A DNA stretch of 39,578 bases from JAVBMU01 sp031551755 (GTDB taxonomy: Bacteria > Actinomycetota > Actinomycetes > Actinomycetales > Cellulomonadaceae), in NCBI GenBank assembly GCA_031551755.1, contig JAVBNE010000038.1, positions 1 to 39,578 on the forward strand. The letters are read 5' to 3'. Below, piece by piece: positions 14,715 through 22,766 of the stretch (the stretch's first letter is position 1; every line of letters begins with the position of its first letter). The position numbers and the translations under genes are program-made. Under the pieces are notes generated by a model, which worked only from the letters and a program-made list of their open reading frames with translations, made no database searches and had not been told where the DNA came from.

Positions 14715-14729
14715 GAAGGATGCGATCTC

Positions 14730-14969
14730 ATGACAACGATGACCGCCCGCGAGTTCAACCGCGACGTGAGTGCCGCAAAGCGTGAGGCCAGCCACGGGCC
14801 CGTCATGATCACCGACCGCGGCAAGCCTGCCTACGTGCTCCTATCGATCGAAGAGTACCGGCGCCTCGGCGAAACGGGCAGGTCGCTGGTCGATCGGCTC
14901 AGCGTTGACGACGATGTCGACATCGAATTCGAGCCCCTCCGGATCGATCTGGTGGTCCCGGAGCTGTGA
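14730..14969 (+). CDS. Phd/YefM-type antitoxin
   Basis: 79 residues: MTTMTAREFNRDVSAAKREA, then GPVMITDRGKPAYVLLSIEEYRRL. This is the classic Phd/YefM DNA-binding N-terminal domain (strand, helix, ITDRGKPAYVLLS). The acidic C-terminus (SVDDDVDIEFEPLRIDL) is the disordered toxin-binding tail. ATG with GAAGGA 9 nt upstream. The stop overlaps the toxin GTG (GTGA). It likely binds the 22-bp palindrome just before it. Confidence 0.95.
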   Translation: MTTMTAREFNRDVSAAKREASHGPVMITDRGKPAYVLLSIEEYRRLGETGRSLVDRLSVDDDVDIEFEPLRIDLVVPEL

Positions 14970-15382
14970 GCCACCTGCTCGACACCAACGTCATCAGCGA
15001 GCTCCGCAAGCCTGAGCGGCGGGCCGATCCCAAGGTGCGCGAGTGGGTCAGCTCGCGACGGCCGTCAGACCTGTACCTGTCGGTGATCACTGTCCTAGAG
15101 GTTGAGGTAGGAATCGGGAGGTTGGCCAGGCACGACCGTGCTCAAGCTGACCTTCTGCAGACATGGCTCGACGACGAGTTGCTTGACGTCTTCGCAGGGC
15201 GGATCCTCCCAGTCGATGTGCCGGTCGCCCGCCGGGCCGCGCGCCTCCATGTCCCCGACCCGCGCCCGGAGCGCGACGCCTTGATCGCAGCCACCGCGGC
15301 GGTACACGGGTTGACCGTCGTGACCCGCAACACCAAGGACTTCGACCACCTGGACGTCGCGATCATCAACCCCTGGGATTAG
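14966..15382 (+). CDS. PIN-domain toxin (VapC family) paired with Phd-type antitoxin
   Basis: 138 residues: MSHLLDTNVISELRKPERRA. Catalytic acids D6, E45 (VLEVEVGI), D104 (ERDALIAATA) and D125 (TRNTKDFDHLD) are all present, so an active ribonuclease is expected. It shares the DTNVISE and TRNTKDF landmarks with the FitB-like toxin at 13598-14017 but is served by a different antitoxin class. GTG start overlaps the antitoxin stop. The gene converges on the broken Mrr gene, 24 bp away. Confidence 0.95.
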   Translation: MSHLLDTNVISELRKPERRADPKVREWVSSRRPSDLYLSVITVLEVEVGIGRLARHDRAQADLLQTWLDDELLDVFAGRILPVDVPVARRAARLHVPDPRPERDALIAATAAVHGLTVVTRNTKDFDHLDVAIINPWD

Positions 15383-15406
15383 GGCTCGTCGTTCTATCTG
15401 TTAGAT

Positions 15407-15766
15407 CTAGATCGTCGCGAAGAAATCCCGATGGACTGTTACGTCGTAGACCTTCCGCTCGACCGACTCGACGCCGAGCCCATACTCGCGCAGGAGGTCG
15501 GCTAGCGCCTCTCCATCGATGAGGTCGATAGGCGGAGCGCCGTCCCGGGTTGCCTCGGCCTTCGCGTCCGCCGTGAACGTGCCCGTGGTAATCAGGAGTC
15601 CACGGTCACCGCGGCCCTGCATCGCCCCACGGAAGTCCCGAACGTCGCCCGACCCGACAGCACCCTTGTAGCGCTTGCATTGGAAGTAGACGGGGAAAGA
15701 CACCAGCGACAGGCGGTAGACGCCGGAACCGTCGATCCCTTGGTCGCCCAACGCACGGAGACCATC
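15407..15766 (-). pseudogene. C-terminal fragment of an Mrr-type restriction endonuclease
   Basis: The frame encodes LGDQGIDGSGVYRLSLVSFPVYFQCKRYKGAVGSGDVRDF followed by RGLLITTGTFTADAKAEA. This is the catalytic half of the Mrr_cat fold, with the D of GIDG and the QxK of FQCKRYK in place. Mrr-like enzymes cut modified DNA. Intact relatives carry about 150 or more N-terminal residues for DNA recognition; those are absent. Upstream the frame is open for another 190 bp but encodes unrelated Arg-rich sequence back to a stop near 15956, and the only start close to the domain is a TTG at 15751. I read it as a remnant, though a short expressed protein cannot be excluded. Confidence 0.7.
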
Positions 15767-15961
15767 GGCGTGCCGACCCGGCTGCTCGACGACGAGGCCG
15801 TCCGCGATTTTCCGTCGGCGTTGGCGATCAACGCTGAAAGCAACCAGAAAAGGGCCTCTGACCTGGGCAAATGTCGTCCGCGAGTCGTTGGCAGCCGTTG
15901 GTTCGAAACGGGCTCTGTCGTGACTTCTTGCGGACCGTTTCGGACCGCTGGACGGTCAAGG

Positions 15962-16684
15962 CTAGTCCGAGCTCCGACCTAGGCCTTCGATCTTCGCGCA
16001 CCTTGCGGACAAGTCGCGGATGCTCTGCCAGACAGATGCTCGGGGCGCGTCGATTTTGAGTGCTCGGATGTATCCGTCGAGACGTTGCGGGCGATCTTGG
16101 AGGTAGGTGACTGCTTTGTTGAGGCTCTCGCCAACCGTCTTGCCGTACGCATCGACCGCCTTGCGCGCGCCGGCCTTCAGGGCGAGGGTGTCGGGTTTCA
16201 TCATGGCCAGGTCGATGAGATCGCGGCTGAAAGTCGACGTGTCTACCCAGCTGTCGTCATTGGCGAGCAGCTTTGTTGCGACCTGGTCGGTTCGCGTCAG
16301 GATCCGTAAGCCACAGATCTCATCGTCCGGGGAGGGCGTGTCGAGGCCGATCCGACCTTCATGGATGATCTCGAACTTGATCGCAATCCCCGCAACGAGC
16401 ACCGACGTCCGGATCCCGTAGCCGTCGACAGAGGGTGTTCGACCCAGGTCCAGTTCGCGTGTAGCCAGAGCGTCGAGCCCGTGGTCCCTGACCGTCTGGC
16501 GCAGCGCGCGATAGGACTGCTGGTCGGAGACCAGAAAGTCGATATCGACCGATTCGCGGAACTCATCGTTGGCGAGGACGATCGCGGTCCCGCCTCCGAA
16601 CCAGCAGTTGTGCTCTGCCAGGAGCGGTGCGTCGAGCATCGACAGCGCCTCGGCCACCCGTTGATGGTGCTGGCGCCTAAACAA
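15962..16684 (-). CDS. AbiEii/AbiGii-type nucleotidyltransferase (toxin-like)
   Basis: 240 residues from a TTG at 16684 that overlaps the stop of the XRE gene by 8 bp; GGAGG lies 4 nt upstream. The nucleotidyltransferase motif GGGTAIVLAND (30-40) is followed by SVDIDFLVSD (46-54), whose aspartates D47 and D49 form the metal site, and then IKFEIIHEGR as a candidate third acidic strand. AbiEii-type proteins are the toxic half of type IV toxin-antitoxin and phage-abortive systems and transfer nucleotides to RNA targets. Here the partner is an XRE protein encoded first in the operon. The family call rests on the motifs and the gene pair. Confidence 0.8.
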   Translation of the reverse strand: MFRRQHHQRVAEALSMLDAPLLAEHNCWFGGGTAIVLANDEFRESVDIDFLVSDQQSYRALRQTVRDHGLDALATRELDLGRTPSVDGYGIRTSVLVAGIAIKFEIIHEGRIGLDTPSPDDEICGLRILTRTDQVATKLLANDDSWVDTSTFSRDLIDLAMMKPDTLALKAGARKAVDAYGKTVGESLNKAVTYLQDRPQRLDGYIRALKIDAPRASVWQSIRDLSARCAKIEGLGRSSD

Positions 16685-17138
16685 GGAGCCTCCCGTTGCT
16701 GTAGGTGTCCGCGAGGTGCTGGATGAACGCCCTCTCGTGGTCGGTGAGGGCTTCCTGGTTGATGTGTCGCCAGCCGCGTTCGTAGAGGTTGAGTGCCTCC
16801 GTCTCGGTGATGGTGGTGCCGGCGTCGGTCTGCCAGGCCAGCGTGCGCAGGCCGGGGTAGTCGCCGACCGTGATTGGCACCGGTTCTGCTGCTGGAGCGT
16901 CGAGGATCGGGACGATGAGGTGAAGTCCGAGTGCGGCTACAACGTTGACGTAGGCACCGATCGTGACCGAGGGGTTGCCTGCCTCGATCCTGTGCAGGGT
17001 GACACGCGAAACGCCAGCAGCTTCAGCACAAGCAACTACGGTGACACCGAGAGCCTTTCGGCGTTCGCGCAGCCGGGCGCCTAGGCGTTCGAGGTCCGCC
17101 TGCTGCTCGGGGCTCGTGTACGGGCTAGGGGCTGGCAT
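16677..17138 (-). CDS. XRE-family regulator, likely antitoxin of the nucleotidyltransferase
   Basis: 153 residues from the ATG at 17138 (MPAPSPYTSPEQQADLERLG). In-frame ATGs at 17147 and 17156 lie inside the promoter, so they are rejected. Helix-turn-helix: LGARLRERRKALGVTVVACAEAAGVSRVTLHRIEAGNPSVTIGAYVNVVAALGL. The C-terminal half (ITVGDYPGLRTLAWQ, LNLYERGWRHINQEALTDHERAFIQHLADTYSN) recurs in XRE partners of AbiEii-like enzymes, as I recall. It probably represses its own promoter through the inverted half-sites that flank it. Translation of the toxin is coupled by overlap. Confidence 0.85.
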   Translation of the reverse strand: MPAPSPYTSPEQQADLERLGARLRERRKALGVTVVACAEAAGVSRVTLHRIEAGNPSVTIGAYVNVVAALGLHLIVPILDAPAAEPVPITVGDYPGLRTLAWQTDAGTTITETEALNLYERGWRHINQEALTDHERAFIQHLADTYSNGRLLV

Positions 17139-17139
17139 G

Positions 17140-17183
17140 TTTCTCATTCTAGCCATTCGGTCCCTCAGGTCAATAATGAGAAA
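17140..17183 (-). promoter_or_regulatory. Leaderless promoter and operator of the XRE/nucleotidyltransferase operon
   Basis: On the minus strand TTGACC (17173-17168) and TAGAAT (17151-17146) are 16 bp apart. The ATG at 17138 is 7 nt beyond the -10 box, so the message should begin at or next to the start codon. A 9-bp inverted repeat, AATGAGAAA at 17175-17183 with its complement at 17140-17148, brackets the promoter and overlaps the -10 and start: a good operator for autoregulation. Confidence 0.75.
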
Positions 17184-17231
17184 CGCTTCACCGATCTCAG
17201 TCAGGCGGACCCGCCCAGCGCGCTGTGCCCG

Positions 17232-17342
17232 CTAACGATCTCGTCCACGCGGCACGAAGCCCCAACGTCCATGCTCCCTTGCCTGCGCAGCGAGCCGAGT
17301 CTTCACCGACTTATTCAGACCTCGAACAACGATGGAAGCCAT
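17232..17342 (-). pseudogene. Truncated duplicate of the FitA-like antitoxin
   Basis: Begins MASIVVRGLNKSVKTRLAAQ and keeps the N-terminal half of the FitA-like protein at 14014-14247 (about 75% identical), including the same GGAGG-type site. It then diverges after AREHGR and stops at 17232 after 36 residues. The second helix, the toxin-binding tail and any toxin gene are missing. Confidence 0.8.
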
Positions 17343-17470
17343 CGCGACACCTCCTACTCCTCGATATCAGCCATGACATCGGGGGCGATCTATAGGACAG
17401 TTCGTCGACGGGCGCCGGAACCGGGGGCGCAGTTCACGCCAGGTGCTCGAACGACGCCTCACCAGCTGTC
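17268..17470. repeat. Second copy of the roughly 200-bp duplicated antitoxin segment
   Basis: Matches 14168-14370 in the same orientation with scattered substitutions and small indels. It covers the antitoxin 5' end, its upstream DNA and a relic of the end of the neighbouring frame (AGEASFEHLA). The right limit lies a few bases before the stop of the RelA/SpoT-domain gene, so one edge of the duplication abuts that gene. Confidence 0.78.
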
Positions 17471-17472
17471 GC

Positions 17473-18903
17473 CTAAATCACACCAGAGCTAGCGTGATGC
17501 CGGATCCCCCCAGGAGCGACATTGCCTGCCACGAGGGTGTCGTCTCGCACAACCTGGATATCCAGTCCGGGAACCAGCTCTAACAGAGCCTGCATGAGGC
17601 GCTCCGAAGAATCGCGGTTCAAGTTGGTGGTCACCCAGATGGATTCTCCCGGACCCACCGAAACCACCTTCGCTCGAGCACTCTTTGGTAGGTCGTCGTC
17701 AAGGCTAATCCCTTCGACGCCGGCCGCAGCTTCGGCCCCCGCCTTCCGTGCAACCAGGATGGCGAGCTCCCGTACCGCACCAGCGGCAGTGTGCGCACCT
17801 AGCGTCAACCCCTCCGGACAATCGCTACCGTGAATCATGTATGCGCGGTAGGGCGTCTTTCCGCGAAGGCGGTCGAACCTCCACTCCAGCTGTTGGCGTC
17901 GAGTGCCAACGGAGCCAGCTGCCCCCGTCAAATGAATGTACTTCTCGCCGAATCGCGAAAGTAGTTCATCGTCGAATCTCCGCACGCGGGTAACCGGACC
18001 ACTAATATCCATCAACGCGCGAACCTGTTCACTATCCACAACTTCGAGCGCCGACTCGAGAGATTCAACCGTCTGCAAGTCGCAAAGCCTCGCCAACTCC
18101 AACCCGAACCCGACTCCCATCTCACTGGCCTCTTTGTCGTTCGGAAACCTATTCTCCAGCAGATCCGACAACGAACCCTGGTCGAGCACCGTCGCTGCGT
18201 TCCCAGTATCACCTGGCGCCCTCAGCTCCACGGCAGCAACCTCCTGCTTGCAGTCCACCGACGGACGTGCCAGGATCCGGTCGATGGCCACAAAGGTCTC
18301 ATCTAGTGCCCGCCGAGCATCGGAGGCGGCTCCGAAGAGCTGATCGATGGTCTCCTTGTCTTGATCATTAATCGCTTCATACTGGACTCCCTTGTAACGC
18401 CTCGCATGTTCAAACTCCGCCCATGCGTGACCTGCTACCGTCCGAATCTGTATCTCGAGCCCCCCAAACTCTCCAAAGTAGCGCTCGAGGTTCCCTCCGG
18501 ATTTCAGCCAATCTCCTTCGACAGCGGAAGACTCACCTAAAACGACAATGTGCTGGCAGTCGTACCCCCGGAAGCGGCTTGGCTTCTCATCTCCAGGATT
18601 CCTATCCTCGCCGGACTTGATGGTGAACCGCTCACGAAGCAGCTGGCAGGCTCGCTCACGATCGGTGTTCGAGTAGGTAATTATTCGAATCGCGACCGTG
18701 TCAGTCAGTTGTTGCCTGGGATTAGCATACTGCTTGATTTCTTGCTTTCGCTGAAAGGACTGGATCGACTTGGCGCGGGCCGACACGTCATGGGCCTTGA
18801 CTCCCGATTCGTCCAAGAGTCTCTTGACGTAGGCTTCCATTTCAATCGCCGCCTGGGGTAACCAATCCCATATAGCGTAATCGATCTTAGCGTCATCGCT
18901 CAT
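17473..18903 (-). CDS. RelA/SpoT-domain protein with long C-terminal region of unknown function
   Basis: 476 residues from the ATG at 18903 (MSDDAKIDYAIWDWLPQAAI); a GTG at 18975 is a weaker alternative. Residues about 35-175 form a RelA/SpoT synthetase-like domain (PF04607): RAKSIQSFQRK, LTDTVAIRIITY, the nucleotide-stacking segment FRGYDCQHIVV, LEIQIRT and HAWAEFEHARRYKG. No HD hydrolase domain precedes it, and no TGS or ACT domain of housekeeping Rel follows. The other 300 residues end in a small alpha/beta-looking part (LTLGAHTAAGAVRELAILVARKAG, KVVSVGPGESIWVTTNLNRDSSERLMQALLELV) that I do not recognise. Such proteins can make alarmones or act as toxins that pyrophosphorylate adenine nucleotides or tRNA. 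Its place among toxin-antitoxin genes favours a defence or toxin role. Less GC-rich than the core genes. Confidence 0.8.
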   Translation of the reverse strand: MSDDAKIDYAIWDWLPQAAIEMEAYVKRLLDESGVKAHDVSARAKSIQSFQRKQEIKQYANPRQQLTDTVAIRIITYSNTDRERACQLLRERFTIKSGEDRNPGDEKPSRFRGYDCQHIVVLGESSAVEGDWLKSGGNLERYFGEFGGLEIQIRTVAGHAWAEFEHARRYKGVQYEAINDQDKETIDQLFGAASDARRALDETFVAIDRILARPSVDCKQEVAAVELRAPGDTGNAATVLDQGSLSDLLENRFPNDKEASEMGVGFGLELARLCDLQTVESLESALEVVDSEQVRALMDISGPVTRVRRFDDELLSRFGEKYIHLTGAAGSVGTRRQQLEWRFDRLRGKTPYRAYMIHGSDCPEGLTLGAHTAAGAVRELAILVARKAGAEAAAGVEGISLDDDLPKSARAKVVSVGPGESIWVTTNLNRDSSERLMQALLELVPGLDIQVVRDDTLVAGNVAPGGIRHHASSGVI

Positions 18904-19047
18904 CCAGACCACCGCCTGTTCTGCCCGAACTGAAGTGCTTCCCAACGAGGCGATGATACCTGACCGGATAGCCACTTTAGCTCAGGCGGTTCAGGTCGCC
19001 CGCCGCACATACAACCCCCATAAGTCCGGAGGATGCTGCTGAGGAGA

Positions 19048-20133
<1,086 letters not shown>

Positions 20134-20142
20134 CCAGGGAGT

Positions 20143-21732
20143 CTAGGCGAAGGAGAGCAACTGCTGGAGAATCTCCGGACCCCGCTGGTCGTAGATGCGC
20201 GCGCCCCAACGCACCCCGAGCAGCACCGCGGCCACCCCGATCACCAGGCCGACCACGAGGGTCGCCCAACCGGCCACGGACACTTCCGCGAAGACCGCGA
20301 CCGCCCCCAAGGCGAGCACCGGGATGCTGAGGACGAATACCGCCAGGAGGGCCACCATCTGCGCCACCATGGTCGCGACGGCCGATCCCTGCGGGGTCTT
20401 GAAGGGGCTCTCCCCCGGTTTGGCCGTCGGGTAGATCAGCCGCGCCGAGACGACCTCGGCCACGCCCACCGAGATTCCCAGCGTTGCGACGGTGATCCCC
20501 ACGATGACCGGCAACAACGACCATCGATCCGTCAAGGCGACCGACCCGATCGCCAGTGCCACCGAGACGACCGATGCTGGCACCAGAACCGGCAATGCCC
20601 TGCCCCAACGATCCGCGCGGCCACTGACTCCGCTGGACACATGGAGCGCGAAGGCCGTGTAGTCCATCGACAGGTCGGCGACGATCGAGTACCCCCATAT
20701 CCACGCCGTGAACGGCCCCACGATGAGCAACAGCTCCGGGACGTCGCGTGCCATCACCCACAGCAGCAGGGGTAACAGCGGGATCACTGCCAATGAACCG
20801 GAGTACCTCGGGTCACGCAGCCAGTAGGTCAGACAACGGGCGGCGACCGCACCGGTCGGCGTCGCGGGTAGCCGCCCGAACCACCCCAGCCCCTTCGCCT
20901 TGCCGCCGGTGCCACCGTTCGGCGGGGTAACCATCGCGCGGGCCAGCGCCTTGTCCCAGACCCACCACAACCCGCCAAGGGTCACCAAGCTGATCCCGAG
21001 CCTGGCGAGCGCACCCAGCCAGTCACTCTCATGCACGGCCACCGCCACCGCCCATGGCGCACCCAACGGCGTCCACCCGACGAGCTGCGCGAGCTGACCG
21101 AGTACGTCGCCAACGGCGTCGGAGGAGCCGTTCTCGGAAGCCGTCTCGAGGCTCGTGCTCACCCAAACGATGGCTGGGCTCAGGAGCATCAACAGCACGA
21201 CGCCCGCCACCGTCACCAGTTCCCGGTAGCGCCGGGACTCGATCAAGGGGGCGAGCGCCGACGTCGTCGCCCGCGACCCGACCACGCAGATCAGCAGGGC
21301 GAGTATGCCGCCGATCAACGCCGCGAGCAGCGCCAGCGGGGTGCGCCACCAGGCGAAGGCGACGCCGATCGCCACCAGCGTCGTCGCGATAGCGGGTGCG
21401 CTGATCAGGCTGGCAGCGGTCAAACCGGTCAGCAGCTTCCGTTGCGGGATCCCGAAGAGCACAAACCGCCGCGGGTCGAGGGTCGCATCCACGCCGTAGG
21501 CAACCAGCGGCACGAACCACCAGCCCAGAACCACCACCGCCCCTCCCACGACGATCACCGACCCGGTGGTCGTGGGGTCCGCCGTGCCACCCGCGATCGC
21601 GCCGCCAACGACCATCACCGCGATCGACAGCCCATACAGCAACGCAATGATGATCCCGATCGTCTGCCAGACACTCCTGCGGAGGGTGTTCGCAAGGAGT
21701 GCGAGTTTCAGTCGGACGAACTGCGCAACCAT
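20143..21732 (-). CDS. Multi-helix ABC exporter permease
   Basis: 529 residues starting MVAQFVRLKLALLANTLRRS with about 12 hydrophobic segments, among them TIGIIIALLYGLSIAVMVVGGAI, VIVVGGAVVVLGWWFVPLV, LLAALIGGILALLICVVG and AVIPLLPLLLWVM. The N-terminus overlaps the ATPase gene by 25 bp, so it is the membrane half of that transporter. It resembles actinobacterial ABC-2-like permeases annotated only as transporters; the substrate is unknown. No signal peptide. Confidence 0.85.
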   Translation of the reverse strand: MVAQFVRLKLALLANTLRRSVWQTIGIIIALLYGLSIAVMVVGGAIAGGTADPTTTGSVIVVGGAVVVLGWWFVPLVAYGVDATLDPRRFVLFGIPQRKLLTGLTAASLISAPAIATTLVAIGVAFAWWRTPLALLAALIGGILALLICVVGSRATTSALAPLIESRRYRELVTVAGVVLLMLLSPAIVWVSTSLETASENGSSDAVGDVLGQLAQLVGWTPLGAPWAVAVAVHESDWLGALARLGISLVTLGGLWWVWDKALARAMVTPPNGGTGGKAKGLGWFGRLPATPTGAVAARCLTYWLRDPRYSGSLAVIPLLPLLLWVMARDVPELLLIVGPFTAWIWGYSIVADLSMDYTAFALHVSSGVSGRADRWGRALPVLVPASVVSVALAIGSVALTDRWSLLPVIVGITVATLGISVGVAEVVSARLIYPTAKPGESPFKTPQGSAVATMVAQMVALLAVFVLSIPVLALGAVAVFAEVSVAGWATLVVGLVIGVAAVLLGVRWGARIYDQRGPEILQQLLSFA

Positions 21733-22682
21733 GCCAGCCCCTCCGAGGTCGAACGGCCTCCGACCAGATCGACGAAACGATCCTCCAGGCTCTGCCCCGC
21801 CCGCACTTCGTCGACAGTCCCGGCCGCGAGCACGTGCCCGGTCGCGATCACCGCGACGTGATCACACATCCGCTGCACCAGGTCCATCACGTGCGAGGAG
21901 ACGATGACAGTGCCGCCCGTGCGCACATAGGCCTGGAGGATTTCGCGGATATTCGCGGCCGACACCGGGTCCACCGCCTCAAAGGGCTCGTCGAGCACCA
22001 ACACCTGCGGCGAATGGATGAGGGCGGTCGCCAGAGCGATCTTCTTCGTCATCCCGGCGGAGTAGTCGACGACGAAGGTGCCGGCGTCTTGCACGAGGTC
22101 CAGGGCGGCCAGGAGGTCGCGGGTCCGTTCGGCGACCACGTCCCGGTCCATACCCCGCAGCAGCCCCGCATAGGTGATCAGCTGGGTTCCGGTCAGCCTG
22201 TCGAAGAGCCGGACGCCATCGGGGAGGACACCGAGCCGCTTCTTCCCCGCAACGGGGTCGGCCCACAGGTCGATGCCGTGCACGAAAGCAAGGCCGGCAT
22301 CCGGGCGGAGCAGGCCGGTGGCCATCGAAAGCGTGGTGGTCTTCCCCGCCCCGTTGGGGCCGACCAGCCCGTAGAACGACCCGGCCGGCACATCGAGGTC
22401 GATTCCCGCGACCGCGACCTTCTCGCCGAACCGCTTCCACAGTCCGCGCAGCGACAGCGCCGCGCCGGAGTTCGGTTGCGTGCCAGCGAGCGGGTTGACC
22501 GGCGGCTCGAGGCTCTGCACCGGACTCATCGGCGGCTGGTTCCCTGGGAGGGGATACCCACCTTCCGGATAGGCATCGATCGGGAAGGCCGGGGTTGGCT
22601 CAGGTGCGGGAGTGCCTGTCGCGGCTGCGAGTGGCACGGGGCCCTGAGCACCGGGCGGCTGCGCGGCGTATGGGTCGACCAT
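21708..22682 (-). CDS. ABC exporter ATPase
   Basis: 324 residues. An unusual Pro/Ala-rich N-terminal stretch of about 75 residues (AAQPPGAQGPVPLAAATGTP onwards) precedes a standard ABC domain: Walker A GPNGAGKTT, Q-loop region GVLPDGVRLFDRLTG, signature YSAGMTKKIALATALI, Walker B VLVLDEPFEAVDP and switch VIVSSHVMDLVQRMCDH. The signature has A in place of the second glycine (SAGM), common in the ABC-2 exporter group. Probable -10 TAGGCT ends 8 nt before the ATG. Divergent from rmuC. Confidence 0.93.
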   Translation of the reverse strand: MVDPYAAQPPGAQGPVPLAAATGTPAPEPTPAFPIDAYPEGGYPLPGNQPPMSPVQSLEPPVNPLAGTQPNSGAALSLRGLWKRFGEKVAVAGIDLDVPAGSFYGLVGPNGAGKTTTLSMATGLLRPDAGLAFVHGIDLWADPVAGKKRLGVLPDGVRLFDRLTGTQLITYAGLLRGMDRDVVAERTRDLLAALDLVQDAGTFVVDYSAGMTKKIALATALIHSPQVLVLDEPFEAVDPVSAANIREILQAYVRTGGTVIVSSHVMDLVQRMCDHVAVIATGHVLAAGTVDEVRAGQSLEDRFVDLVGGRSTSEGLAWLRSSSD

Positions 22683-22766
22683 GGTTCGTCAGCCTAATCG
22701 AGTATCGGTGCGGGCCTGAGTCCACTGATCAGGCCCGTTGTCGGTAGCCGGTGGGACAGTGCCGAC

